DNA of 47,586 nt from Lentzea kentuckyensis (GCF_002150765.1 NZ_MUYM01000020.1:1-47586), one strand, 5' to 3'. Positions 16,791-24,498 are shown, counted from the stretch's first letter. The notes: generated by a model from the sequence alone, not told the origin. A program made the numbers and translations.

Positions 16791-17267
16791 TCAGCTCGCG
16801 GTGCGCCGGTAGCTGATCAGCTCGTCGGTGCTGGCGTACCGGCTGAAGCCCGCCTTCTCCAGCACGCGTGCGGAGGCCGGGTTGGACGGCTCGACGTTGG
16901 CGTGCACGGTGTCGACGCCGTCGAGAGACAGCGCGAACGCCGTCAGCGCCGCGGTCGCCTCCGAGGCATAGCCGCGTCCCTGGCGTGACGGCACGACGCC
17001 GTAACCGATCTCCACCTGTCCGTCCGAAGGGGGCCAGAAGAGACCCAGCGATCCCACAACCTCAGAGCTGGACCGCTCGATGATCAGGCGGTGCCCGAAC
17101 GGCGAGAGCCAATCGGGGTTCGAGTCGAAGAGACTGGCGATCACGCCGTCGCCCTCGGCAGGGAAGTCGGCGGCCCACGGGGTCTGGCGGTCGCCGTCGA
17201 TCACGGCCTGGACCTCGGTGGAGGTCCAGGGGCGCAGGATGAGGCGTTCGGAGACAAGATCGGTCAC
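16791..17267 (-). CDS. GNAT-family N-acetyltransferase
   Basis: 158 aa of the RimJ/RimL-like subgroup: it opens with TDLVSERLILRPW, has the acetyl-CoA pyrophosphate loop VVPSRQGRGYASEA, and ends NVEPSNPASARVLEKAGFSRY. Such enzymes acetylate amino groups of proteins or small molecules; the acceptor cannot be told. It stands alone, with convergent and divergent neighbours. Confidence 0.9.
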   Translation of the reverse strand: MTDLVSERLILRPWTSTEVQAVIDGDRQTPWAADFPAEGDGVIASLFDSNPDWLSPFGHRLIIERSSSEVVGSLGLFWPPSDGQVEIGYGVVPSRQGRGYASEATAALTAFALSLDGVDTVHANVEPSNPASARVLEKAGFSRYASTDELISYRRTAS

Positions 17268-17571
17268 GGGCGCACGCTAACCAGGGCCTGCGTGGTGGTG
17301 CGAGCGAGTTTCGGTGCGTCCCGCTGGGAGGCGGGGTCGCGTCGCGACTGGCAGCCACTGCTCCGTGTTCGGTGGTCAGACGGGGGCCTCGTGGTGCCGC
17401 CTCGCTGAGCGTGAATTGCCTCGCCAACGTTCCGGGACGCACCACATGGTTTGGACGCCCGGCGACCTTTTGGGGTTCGTAACTGCTGGTGGAACGTGCA
17501 TACGCGGAATGATGTGAGTGCCTGTTCGGCGGGGTGGGGTTGTCGGTGTCGCCCGCTACGGTGTCGGTGAG
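17268..17571. other. 304-bp gene-free stretch upstream of tnpB
   Basis: No convincing gene, terminator or tRNA. The part nearest to tnpB probably includes the left end of the IS200/IS605-type element, but no hairpin or cleavage tetranucleotide could be fixed by eye. Confidence 0.4.
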
Positions 17572-18903
17572 ATGGTCATGGTGATCCAGGCGTTTCGGTT
17601 CGCGCTCGATCCGACTGTGGGGCAGCAGGCGGCTCTGCGGTCGCATTGTGGTGGGCAGCGGTTCGCGTTCAACTGGGGTTTGGCGCGGATCAAGGCGAAC
17701 CTGGACCAGCGTGCCGCGGAGAAGACCTACGACATCCCCGACGATCAGCTCACCCCGTCGGTGTCGTGGTCGGCCTACAGTCAGCGCAAAGACTGGAACC
17801 AGGCCAAAGACGTGATCGCGCCGTGGTGGGCTGAGAACTCGAAGGAGGCCTATTCGTCCGGCCTGGCCAACCTCGCGGCCGCGCTCGGGAACTGGGCCGG
17901 TTGTGCGAAGGGCATGCGACGAGGCCCCAGGCTTGGGTTTCCTCGGTTCAAGGGCCGCCGGTCTGGGTTGTCGTGCCGGTTCACCACCGGTGTGTTCGGC
18001 CTCGCCGACGACCGTCGGCACGTGAAGCTGCCCCGGATCGGCCTGGTGCGTGCCCACGAGTCCACCCGCAAACTCGCCCGGCACGTCACCCGCACCGACG
18101 CCGCACCTGGGCGACCGGGGAGCGTGGTGGGTGTCGATCTCGGGGTGAAGTCCCTGGCCGTGCTGTCCACGGGCGAGACGATCCCGAACCCGCGGCACCT
18201 GGAGACCGCGCTTCGGGAGCCGCGCCGCCTGCAACGGCAGGTCGCACGCCGTACCGGCCCGGACCGGCGCACCCGCCAGGAACCCACCGTCCGGTGGCGC
18301 AAGACCCAGGCGCGCGTCACCCGGCTCCACACCGAGATCGCGAATGCCCGTCGCGACGGGCCGCACAAGCTCACCACCCGGCTGATCCGTACCCACGGCG
18401 TGGTCGTGATCGAGGACCTGAACGTGGCCGGCATGATGCGCAACCGCTGTCCGGCCCGGCACATCGCCGGGGTCGGCATGGCCGAGCTACGCCGCCAGAT
18501 CGAGTACAAAGCCGGATGGGCGGGCGTGCGCCTGCTGGTCGCTGACCGCTGGTATCCCAGTTCCAAGACGTGTTCGGGCTGTGGTGTGGTGAAAGCCAAG
18601 CTGCGCCTGTCCGAACGCACTTTCCGCTGCGACGCGTGCGGCCTGGTCTGCGACCGAGACCTCAACGCCGCGCGCAACCTCGCCGCGCTCGTGCACCGCG
18701 AGATGTCCTCCCCGAGTTGCGGGGCGACACAAAACGAGCCCGCTGGAAACCCGGGTAAGACCCGCACCACGCGGGCAACGGGTACCGCCACGGGAAGACC
18801 CGCACCACCCAGGTACGGGTCAACGCCGACGCGGCGACGCGCCGGCTGCCTGAACACAGCGAACTCATGTCCGCCCACAAGTCAGGTAACGGAATGGTCA
18901 TGA
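17572..18903 (+). CDS. tnpB: IS200/IS605-family TnpB RNA-guided nuclease, internally deleted
   Basis: 443 aa from ATG 17572 (a GTG-rich upstream extension looks non-coding). The RuvC triad is present: D189 (VVGVDLG), E281 (VVIEDLNVAGM) and D363 (CDRDLNAARN). A four-Cys zinc finger (CSGCG...CDACG) is also intact. However the sequence jumps from STRKLARHV straight to TRTDAAPGRPGSVVGVDLG. Relatives I recall have about 25-30 residues of beta strand there (…GTARI...FSVEV...), so an in-frame deletion in the domain before RuvC is likely. The C-terminal tail after AARNLAALV is low-complexity and would overlap the element's omega-RNA/right end. No tnpA is nearby. It may be a decaying or immobile copy. 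Confidence 0.85.
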   Translation: MVMVIQAFRFALDPTVGQQAALRSHCGGQRFAFNWGLARIKANLDQRAAEKTYDIPDDQLTPSVSWSAYSQRKDWNQAKDVIAPWWAENSKEAYSSGLANLAAALGNWAGCAKGMRRGPRLGFPRFKGRRSGLSCRFTTGVFGLADDRRHVKLPRIGLVRAHESTRKLARHVTRTDAAPGRPGSVVGVDLGVKSLAVLSTGETIPNPRHLETALREPRRLQRQVARRTGPDRRTRQEPTVRWRKTQARVTRLHTEIANARRDGPHKLTTRLIRTHGVVVIEDLNVAGMMRNRCPARHIAGVGMAELRRQIEYKAGWAGVRLLVADRWYPSSKTCSGCGVVKAKLRLSERTFRCDACGLVCDRDLNAARNLAALVHREMSSPSCGATQNEPAGNPGKTRTTRATGTATGRPAPPRYGSTPTRRRAGCLNTANSCPPTSQVTEWS

Positions 18904-20027
18904 GAGGTCGGTTCGCGCTCGGCGGGTACTTCTTCCTGCATGGGGCGGTCAGCGTCAGTTGGCTGTCCGCGATGACCATGTTCACCAGCCGGGTCGCCAG
19001 TCCGGGCGACCTGGGCGGGGGCATCGTGGTCGGCCTGGCGGTGCTGGTGCTGGGGGTTGCCCTGACGCCGCTCGGCATGCCGCTCGGGGCCTGGCTGGCC
19101 GGGCAGTGGGGTGCGAGGGCCGTCGCGGTGGCGTCGGCGGTTGCGGCTGCGGTCGTCCTCGGGGGAGCTGTGTTCGCGGGGAGTTTTGGTGTGCTCGCGC
19201 TGGCCATGGTCGGGCTGGCGTTGGCCAACGGTGCGCTGCTCGTCGCGATGAACCTCCTCGCGGCCGGTGTCGAGCGCGGGAGCGGGCGGCTGGTCCTGCC
19301 CTGGTGTCACGGGATGATGGCGCTCGGCGGGCTGATCGGCGGCTGGCTTGCCATGCAGCGGATCGCCGCGCACGTGCCGCAGATCGAGCAGTTGTTGTGG
19401 ACTGCGGGGGTCAGCCTGGCTCTTGCCATCGGTCTCGCCAAGTCGCTGCCGGACGTGGAAGTGGAGGACGTCAGGCCGCGGCTGCCGCACGACTTCGGGA
19501 TGCTCGCGGTGCTGGCGTTCGCATCGGGGGTGGCGGTGGACGTGGTGCCCAGCAGCGTGTCGTGGCGGTTGGACGTTGCGGTGGGCGGCATCGACTTGAC
19601 CGGCACGCACGCTCTTGCGCTCGGGATGGCGGTCGGTGGGCTCGCGGGTGGGCTGGTCGCGGCTCGGATCGGTGTGCGGAACCTGTTGAACGTGAGCGCC
19701 GGGCTCACCGCGCTCGGGCTGGGCTGGCTCTTGTTCGTGGGTGAGATGGACGTGTCACTGGCCGGGTTCGTGGTCACCGGGCTCGGCCTGTCGTGCGTGT
19801 TCCCGGTGGCGCTCAGCCTGGCGGCGGCGCGGGGGAGCGCTCGGCACGCGGTCGCCGCCATCGCGGTGATCGGGTACGTCGGAATGTTGGCCGGGACGCA
19901 GCTGACGTGGTTGTTCTCGTATCTCCTAGGCGTGCGTTTCCATCTGGCGTACGTGCTGGTGGTGCCGGTGGTCGTCGTCGTGGGCGGCGCGGTGCTCAGT
20001 CGTGGCTCCGCTCCCGCACCGCGTTGA
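18894..20027 (+). CDS. MFS transporter
   Basis: 377 aa, nearly all hydrophobic, with about 12 membrane segments and a short central loop (LPDVEVEDVRPRLPHD). The overall form, with GLALANGALLVAMNLLAAGVERGSGR and LPWCHGMMALGGLIGG, resembles the sugar/fucose-type MFS branch with unknown substrates. I chose ATG 18894 (AGGTAACGG upstream); ATGs at 18867 and 18900 are in frame. The gene overlaps the last codons of tnpB, so the element's right end must lie close to, or inside, its start region. It overlaps the convergent ParB-like gene by 32 nt. Confidence 0.82.
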   Translation: MVMRGRFALGGYFFLHGAVSVSWLSAMTMFTSRVASPGDLGGGIVVGLAVLVLGVALTPLGMPLGAWLAGQWGARAVAVASAVAAAVVLGGAVFAGSFGVLALAMVGLALANGALLVAMNLLAAGVERGSGRLVLPWCHGMMALGGLIGGWLAMQRIAAHVPQIEQLLWTAGVSLALAIGLAKSLPDVEVEDVRPRLPHDFGMLAVLAFASGVAVDVVPSSVSWRLDVAVGGIDLTGTHALALGMAVGGLAGGLVAARIGVRNLLNVSAGLTALGLGWLLFVGEMDVSLAGFVVTGLGLSCVFPVALSLAAARGSARHAVAAIAVIGYVGMLAGTQLTWLFSYLLGVRFHLAYVLVVPVVVVVGGAVLSRGSAPAPR

Positions 20028-20841
20028 TCACCTCGGCGTCCCACCGGTGCGTGCGGATCAGCCGGTACCGCTCGGCCGCCACCCACATGTAGGCCTCGGT
20101 CTCGGTCCGGTTCCCGATCATGTCGGCCTGCCGCAGCATCGCCACCACGGGTTGGTACTCGTCGGCGTACCAGCGGCGGGCGAGTTCCGCGCGGTCCAGG
20201 AACTGGCCCGTGTCCTGCATCAGGCGGAAGCCCCAGGCCTCGATGTGCTCGCCGAGTTCGGCGTAGTCCCACGGGTCCGACAGCACGACGGCGGCGCGGG
20301 CCTCGCCGGACAGGGGCACGCGGTCGAGGAACAGGCGGCGGTAGTCCTTCACGATCAGGTCGCCGCGGTACCGGATGCCGGACGAGTTCACGCGGGTGAT
20401 CACCTGGGTCACGTAGGCGTCGATCACCGTCAGGCCCAGCGCGTGCGCGACGGAGACGCGGTGGTGGCCGTCGATGATGAAGTGCAGCTCGCCGATGCGA
20501 TAGACCTCGATCGGCGGGACGTTCTCGCCCCGGCGTGCGGCCAGGGCCAGGCGTTGCCAGCGTTCGCGGACGCGGCCGGAGGTCGGGCGGAAGCGGCGGT
20601 CGAAGTCGCGGGTGCGGTCGACGCTGCCCACGATCGAGTCCAGCCGGATCGACTGCAGGCCCAGACGCTTCTCGGACACCATGCCCAGCGCGTCCACGAC
20701 CTCGTGGAACGGCAGCATGATGTTCACGTCGTCCGGCTCGCGGCGCAGCCAGGTGGCCAGGCGCGACATGACCTGGCGGCGCCGGGCTCGCAGGAAGTCG
20801 TTCTCGGCGTCGGCGACGGGAAAACCGGTGTCACGTCTCAT
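19996..20841 (-). CDS. ParB-like nuclease-domain protein
   Basis: 281 aa. The middle holds a ParB/sulfiredoxin-type core: VPPIEVYRIGELHFIIDGHHRVSVAHALGLTVIDAYV, with the GHHR motif that binds and cleaves nucleotides in ParB-like CTPases and related kinases. No centromere-binding HTH is apparent, so this is not a chromosome-partition ParB. The C-terminal half (SDPWDYAELGEHIEAWGFRLMQDTGQFLDRAELARRWYADEYQPV) is unique to this stand-alone type. ATG 20841 has GGGAGCTCG upstream. It overlaps the upstream metallophosphoesterase gene by 11 nt. Confidence 0.8.
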   Translation of the reverse strand: MRRDTGFPVADAENDFLRARRRQVMSRLATWLRREPDDVNIMLPFHEVVDALGMVSEKRLGLQSIRLDSIVGSVDRTRDFDRRFRPTSGRVRERWQRLALAARRGENVPPIEVYRIGELHFIIDGHHRVSVAHALGLTVIDAYVTQVITRVNSSGIRYRGDLIVKDYRRLFLDRVPLSGEARAAVVLSDPWDYAELGEHIEAWGFRLMQDTGQFLDRAELARRWYADEYQPVVAMLRQADMIGNRTETEAYMWVAAERYRLIRTHRWDAEVINAVRERSHD

Positions 20842-21499
20842 CGCGAGCTCCCGAAATGTCCAGCACCTTGTACGGAACCACGTTGACCACGCGCGTTGAG
20901 CCCAACGCACGGTCAGGCCGCGGCACGCCGTGGGGATGGATGTGGCCGTGCAGCATGAAACCGGGCTGCAGCCGTGAGACCAAACCGCGCAGACACTCGA
21001 AACCGCGGTGTGGCGCGTCTGGTTCGTCACCGCAGCCGAGCGGTGGTGAGTGGGTCAGCAGCACGTCCACGCCACGTCCGTCCCGCAGCCTGCGCCACCC
21101 CGCCAGCCGGGACACCCGGCGGGCGCGGCGGGCCTGCTGCCGTTCCGTCCACTGGTTCGGGCCCTTGTTGTAGCGGATCGAACCACCGAGACCGGCGATG
21201 CGCAGGCCGGCGACGTCGACCACGCGTTCGTCCGCGTTCACCGCACCGGTTGGACCTGGCCAGCGGACCGGCACGCCTGCCTTGGTCCACAGACCGCGCA
21301 CGTTCGAGTAGCCGGACAGGTCGACGTCGTGGTTGCCGGGGACGAACACCAGCGGTCTGTCCAGCGCGTTGGCCAGGAACTCCAGGTAGTCGAAGGGGAG
21401 GTCACCGGCCGCGAGGATCAGGTCCACGTCGAGGGCGTGCACCTGTTCGGTCCACAGCTGTTCGGCCACTTCGTCCGCCACTGCCAAAATCCTGGGCAC
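20831..21499 (-). CDS. Calcineurin-like metallophosphoesterase
   Basis: 222 aa from a GTG at 21499, placed so that RILAVADEVAEQLW begins the protein, as in relatives I recall. Metal-binding motifs: GDLPFDYLEF, VFVPGNHDVD, LLTHSPPLG and MLHGHIHPHG. The first DxH motif of the superfamily is not present in normal form (VADE). It is likely a phosphodiesterase/phosphatase on a small or nucleic acid substrate. It is translated with the ParB-like gene by overlap. Confidence 0.85.
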   Translation of the reverse strand: MPRILAVADEVAEQLWTEQVHALDVDLILAAGDLPFDYLEFLANALDRPLVFVPGNHDVDLSGYSNVRGLWTKAGVPVRWPGPTGAVNADERVVDVAGLRIAGLGGSIRYNKGPNQWTERQQARRARRVSRLAGWRRLRDGRGVDVLLTHSPPLGCGDEPDAPHRGFECLRGLVSRLQPGFMLHGHIHPHGVPRPDRALGSTRVVNVVPYKVLDISGARDET

Positions 21500-21527
21500 T
21501 TCAGCAGCGTAATTAACCCATCTCCAG

Positions 21528-21556
21528 ATGACGCGGCACACCGCTGCCACTAGCGT
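21528..21556 (+). promoter_or_regulatory. Leaderless promoter of the first DUF2332 gene
   Basis: ATGACG (21528-21533), a 17-nt spacer and TAGCGT (21551-21556) are followed 7 nt on by the GTG start at 21564. The ATG at 21528 that could be taken for a start is thus the -35 box. Confidence 0.65.
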
Positions 21557-21563
21557 CGACACC

Positions 21564-22640
21564 GTGCTTGCCGAGCTGTTCGCCGCGGCCGCCAACGGCT
21601 GCCGCGACCGCAGTCCGTTGACCCAGCGACTACTCGACGACGCCGCCGAGGACCTGAGCCGGGGCGGCGTGACGACCAGGATCATGGCGGGCTCCGAACG
21701 CGACCGGGAGGGCGCCGTGCCCGGGCTGCGGTTCGCGGGCGCCGTCCACCGGCTCGTGCTCGAAGGACGCGCGCCGGGCCTCGCGAAGCACTACCCGTCG
21801 GTCGGCGGTCAGCCGCACCTGCCGACGCTGTGGGAGGACGCGCTGCCCGCTCTCCACCAGCACGCGGACCTGCTGAGGCAACGCGTGCAGGCCACCGTCG
21901 TGCAGACCAACGAACCCGGCCGCAGCGCGCCCCTCTACGGGGGCTTGCTGGTCGCCGCCCAGGAGGCGGCCGAGGCGGCCGGCCGGCACGTGCCGTTCTG
22001 CGTGCGGTTGCTGGAGGTCGGCGCGAGTGGCGGGCTCAACCTGCGTCCGCACCACGTGGGCTACCGGCTGGAGGACACCGTGCTCGGCGACCCGGACAGC
22101 CTCCTCGTCCTCGACCCGCAGTGGACCGGCCGGCCGCCGGCCGACCTGAGCCACCGGCTGCGCGTCGTCGGCAGGGCGGGCTGCGACCTCAACCCGGTCG
22201 ACGTGTCCACAGAGGACGGACGGCTGCACCTGAGCTCGTTCGTCTGGGCCGACCAGCTCGACAGGTGGAACCGGCTGAGGGACGCGCTGGACCTGGCCGC
22301 GACGGACCCGGTGAAGGTCGAGCGGTCACCCGGCCCCGAATGGCTCGCGAAACAGCTCGCCCGCGCCGAACGCGACGTGCTGACGGTCGTGTGGCATTCC
22401 GTGGTGTGGCAGTACGTTTCGCCCGCGGACAGGGCGATGGGCCGGGCCGTGCTGGCCGACGCGGCCGCGAAGGCGACGCCCACGACACCGTTGGCACTGC
22501 TGGTGTTCGAGCCGCGCCGCGAAATCGACTTCAAGTTCGCGCTGATGCTGAAGCTCTGGCCGGCCGGGATCTCGCTGTGCCTCGGCGTCGGCGAAGGCCA
22601 TGGCACGCCGTTCACGTGGGACGTCACCCCGTGGGAGTGA
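21564..22640 (+). CDS. DUF2332 protein (copy 1)
   Basis: 358 aa. DUF2332 marks: HYPSVGGQPHLPTLWEDALPAL, TVVQTNEPGRSAPLYGGLL, LLEVGASGGLNLRPHHVGYRL and SFVWADQLDRWNRLRDAL. The glycine-rich LEVGASGGLNL phrase recalls a methyltransferase cofactor loop, yet the family's activity is unknown to me. The GTG at 21564 is preferred because it matches a leaderless promoter. The 3' end overlaps the convergent membrane-protein gene by 17 nt. A second family member lies at 25004. Confidence 0.88.
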   Translation: MLAELFAAAANGCRDRSPLTQRLLDDAAEDLSRGGVTTRIMAGSERDREGAVPGLRFAGAVHRLVLEGRAPGLAKHYPSVGGQPHLPTLWEDALPALHQHADLLRQRVQATVVQTNEPGRSAPLYGGLLVAAQEAAEAAGRHVPFCVRLLEVGASGGLNLRPHHVGYRLEDTVLGDPDSLLVLDPQWTGRPPADLSHRLRVVGRAGCDLNPVDVSTEDGRLHLSSFVWADQLDRWNRLRDALDLAATDPVKVERSPGPEWLAKQLARAERDVLTVVWHSVVWQYVSPADRAMGRAVLADAAAKATPTTPLALLVFEPRREIDFKFALMLKLWPAGISLCLGVGEGHGTPFTWDVTPWE

Positions 22641-23001
22641 CCACCGCGTTCACCACGTAGCGCCCGTCCAGTTCCTCGACGGGCATCCGGAACACGTTGC
22701 GCGTGCCGGAGCGGGTGTACTCCACGACGACCGCGCCATCGCGGTACTGACCGCCGTCCACCCTGGCGGTGGCGAAGCGCTCGACGGTCGACTTCGCCAC
22801 GTCCTCGCCGCCGACCGCGAGCAACGGCTTCAGCTTGTGGAAGTCGTGTGCGCGCAAGGCGTTCGTCACGTCGGCGGCGAGCACGTCCGGTGACTCGGCG
22901 CCCGGATCCGGCCAGAGCGCGATGAGCACGAACACCATCGTGAGCCAGCCGGCCGGGAACACCAGCAGCCAGAACCTGAGGTTCGTCAGCCGCTCGTACA
23001 C
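22624..23001 (-). CDS. Membrane-anchored 125-aa protein with a related 31-aa neighbour
   Basis: One N-terminal membrane segment (FWLLVFPAGWLTMVFVLIALW) precedes a soluble domain outside the membrane (DVTNALRAHDFHKLKPLL...RNVFRMPVEELDGRYVVNAVV), which has the alpha+beta look of SnoaL/NTF2-like or DUF4878 domains. The GTG start sits one base after the stop of the 31-aa gene, so translation is coupled. Its first 27 residues closely match that small protein. The two share a strand with corA, which lies upstream; the corA stop to the small-protein start is 42 nt. Function unknown. Confidence 0.7.
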   Translation of the reverse strand: MYERLTNLRFWLLVFPAGWLTMVFVLIALWPDPGAESPDVLAADVTNALRAHDFHKLKPLLAVGGEDVAKSTVERFATARVDGGQYRDGAVVVEYTRSGTRNVFRMPVEELDGRYVVNAVVTPTG

Positions 23002-23002
23002 G

Positions 23003-23098
23003 TCAGGGCGTCCCCGAGATCAGCACGAACACGGTGGTGATCCAGCAGAGCAGGAACGCGAGGATCCAGAAGCGGATGTTGGTGAGGATTCTGGTCAT
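23003..23098 (-). CDS. 31-aa single-pass membrane peptide, paralog of the next gene's anchor
   Basis: Small gene from ATG 23098 with AGAAGGG upstream: it begins MTRILTNIRFWILAFLLC and continues through WITTVFVLIS to GTP. Aligned to the anchor of the following gene (MYERLTNLRFWLLVF...WLTMVFVLI), 14 of 27 positions are identical and most others conservative. It is therefore a real coding duplication, not chance. The hydrophobic helix plus two basic residues predict N-in insertion. Confidence 0.7.
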   Translation of the reverse strand: MTRILTNIRFWILAFLLCWITTVFVLISGTP

Positions 23099-23140
23099 GA
23101 CAGGGCCCTTCTACAACGAACAAAGCGGGCGAAACCGGGA

Positions 23141-24211
23141 CTAGAGCCAGCGATTTCGGCGCAGTATTCGGTAGAGCGTGAGGCAGGCGATCAGGACCAG
23201 GCTCATGATCAGCGGGTAGCCGAACTTCCACTTGAGTTCGGGCATGTAGTCGAAGTTCATGCCGTACACGCCGACGACCATGGTGGGCACGGAGATGATC
23301 GCGACCCACGAGGTGATCTTGCGCATGTCGGTGTTCTGCTGCAGCGTGATCTTCGCGAGGGTCGCGTCGACCAGCGTGGTCAGCAACTCGTCGAACGCGG
23401 TCACGCGCTCGGACACCTCGGTGAGGTGGTCGTCGACGTCGCGGAAGAACGCGCGCACCTCCTCGGGGATGAGCGGCGTGTAGCCCTCGGCCAAGCGGCG
23501 CAACGGGTTCGCGAGCGGCATCACCGCGCGGCGCAGTTCGAGCACCTCGCGCTTGAACATGTAGATCTGCTCCGCGCTCACCTGGCTGCGCGGTGCGAAG
23601 ATCCGCTCCTCCATCAGGTCGATGTCGGACTCGATGTGGGAGGTGACGTCGAGGTAGTTGTCGACGACGTGGTCCGCGATCGCGTGCAGCACCGCGGCGG
23701 GGCCGATCTCCAGCTGCTCCGCGTCCTCTTCCATGTCGCGGCGCAGCTTGGACAGTCCGGAGTGGTTGCCGTGCCGCACGGTGATGACGAAGTCCTTGCC
23801 CAGGAACACCATGATCTCGCCGGATTCGACGATCTCGTTGGCGGTGTCGGGGGACTCGTTGGTCACGTAGCGAACCGTCTTGAACACCATGAAGAGCGTG
23901 TTGTCGTACCGCTCGAGCTTCGGTCGCTGGTGCGCGTGCACCGCGTCCTCCACCGCCAGCTCGTGGAGTCCGAACGTCTCCGCGATGCCTTCGATCTGCC
24001 CGGCGTCCGGCTCGTGCAGTCCGATCCAGACGAACCCGTCCTTGCGCTTGCGCACCTCTTTGACGGCGTCGGTGTGCGTCCAGCGGCCTGGCAAGCGCTT
24101 GCCGTCGATGTACACCGCGCAGTCGACGACGTAGTGCGACAACGGCACGGAGATGTGCGGCGCCGGACGCTGCTGGGCGCCACGACCGCGGATCGAGGGC
24201 AAGCTGGGCAT
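23141..24211 (-). CDS. corA: CorA-family Mg2+/Co2+ transporter
   Basis: 356 aa, complete. A large N-terminal cytosolic domain (WIGLHEPDAGQIEGIAETFGLHELAVEDA...) leads into the long stalk helix and two C-terminal membrane helices. The pore signature YGMNF (about residues 316-320) is followed by the periplasmic loop MPELKWKFGYP and a basic tail LRRNRWL. The protein forms a pentameric Mg2+ channel gated by internal Mg2+. I chose the ATG at 24211 (GGAGGA 8 nt upstream) over a GTG 21 nt before. A 19-codon leader gene lies 90 nt upstream on the same strand. It corresponds in position to Rv1239c, next to the trehalose importer in mycobacteria. Confidence 0.93.
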   Translation of the reverse strand: MPSLPSIRGRGAQQRPAPHISVPLSHYVVDCAVYIDGKRLPGRWTHTDAVKEVRKRKDGFVWIGLHEPDAGQIEGIAETFGLHELAVEDAVHAHQRPKLERYDNTLFMVFKTVRYVTNESPDTANEIVESGEIMVFLGKDFVITVRHGNHSGLSKLRRDMEEDAEQLEIGPAAVLHAIADHVVDNYLDVTSHIESDIDLMEERIFAPRSQVSAEQIYMFKREVLELRRAVMPLANPLRRLAEGYTPLIPEEVRAFFRDVDDHLTEVSERVTAFDELLTTLVDATLAKITLQQNTDMRKITSWVAIISVPTMVVGVYGMNFDYMPELKWKFGYPLIMSLVLIACLTLYRILRRNRWL

Positions 24212-24301
24212 GGTGAGTTCCTCCAGGGCCACACGTCGTTCAAGTGCACGAAAAGCACGACGGGCGTCCTGCGACCGGGAAACTCGGCGAACTAGAACGA
24301 T

Positions 24302-24361
24302 CTAGCAGGCCACCTCGGTGAGGACGCGCTTGGTACTGGCAGGGTGGGGGTCCTTGCTCAT
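24302..24361 (-). CDS. 19-aa leader peptide upstream of corA
   Basis: ATG 24361 to TAG, peptide MSKDPHPASTKRVLTEVAC, preceded by a strong AGGAGGTGAGG 8 nt upstream. It is too short to be an enzyme, lies in the 5' region of corA, and carries an Asp-Pro-x-Pro run near its start. Enterobacterial Mg2+ transporter genes are controlled by leader peptides (MgtL, with Asp/Pro codons that destabilise ribosomes at low Mg2+, and CorL). A similar role here is inference. Confidence 0.5.
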   Translation of the reverse strand: MSKDPHPASTKRVLTEVAC

Positions 24362-24376
24362 TTAGGGGTCCTCACC
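24317..24376 (-). promoter_or_regulatory. Inverted repeat pairing the leader ribosome site with leader codons
   Basis: GGTGAGGAC (minus strand, 24376-24368), part of the leader's ribosome site, is exactly complementary to GTCCTCACC (24325-24317), codons 13-15 of the leader. A second small stem CCTC-ACC-GAGG (24324-24314) uses the same bases, so the two folds exclude each other. Just downstream is CTAGA-TCGT-TCTAG (24305-24292). This layout suggests a translation- or transcription-attenuation switch. Confidence 0.45.
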
Positions 24377-24498
24377 TCCTCGGGGCGAAGTCACTGGTGG
24401 TGGAAATCCTCACACACCGGTTGCCGAGGGTACTCCCTCTCTGTTCAGACTGTCTCCCCACCTGACACAGATCTCGATCACACGTAGTTGGAGGCGCG

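Noticed and set aside
17518..17571. Earlier start for TnpB at 17518
   Set aside because: The added residues (MPVRRGGVVGVARYGVGE) do not resemble TnpB N-termini, whereas MVMVIQAFRF does.
21510..21515. TAATTA as a shared, symmetric -10 for the divergent metallophosphoesterase and DUF2332 genes
   Set aside because: No -35 box fits on either side and a better promoter exists for the plus-strand gene.
21528..21530. ATG as start of the first DUF2332 gene
   Set aside because: ATGACG fits the -35 box of a promoter whose -10 lies 7 nt before the GTG at 21564; the intervening codons do not resemble the family.
22769..24295. A 508-codon plus-strand open frame opposite corA
   Set aside because: Its product is low-complexity (many His, Arg, Asp and Val) and is produced by GC-rich third positions of corA; corA has complete family motifs.
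24212..24498. An M-box (ykoK) or other known Mg2+ riboswitch before corA
   Set aside because: No match to the conserved M-box core by eye; only the short leader peptide and stems were found.
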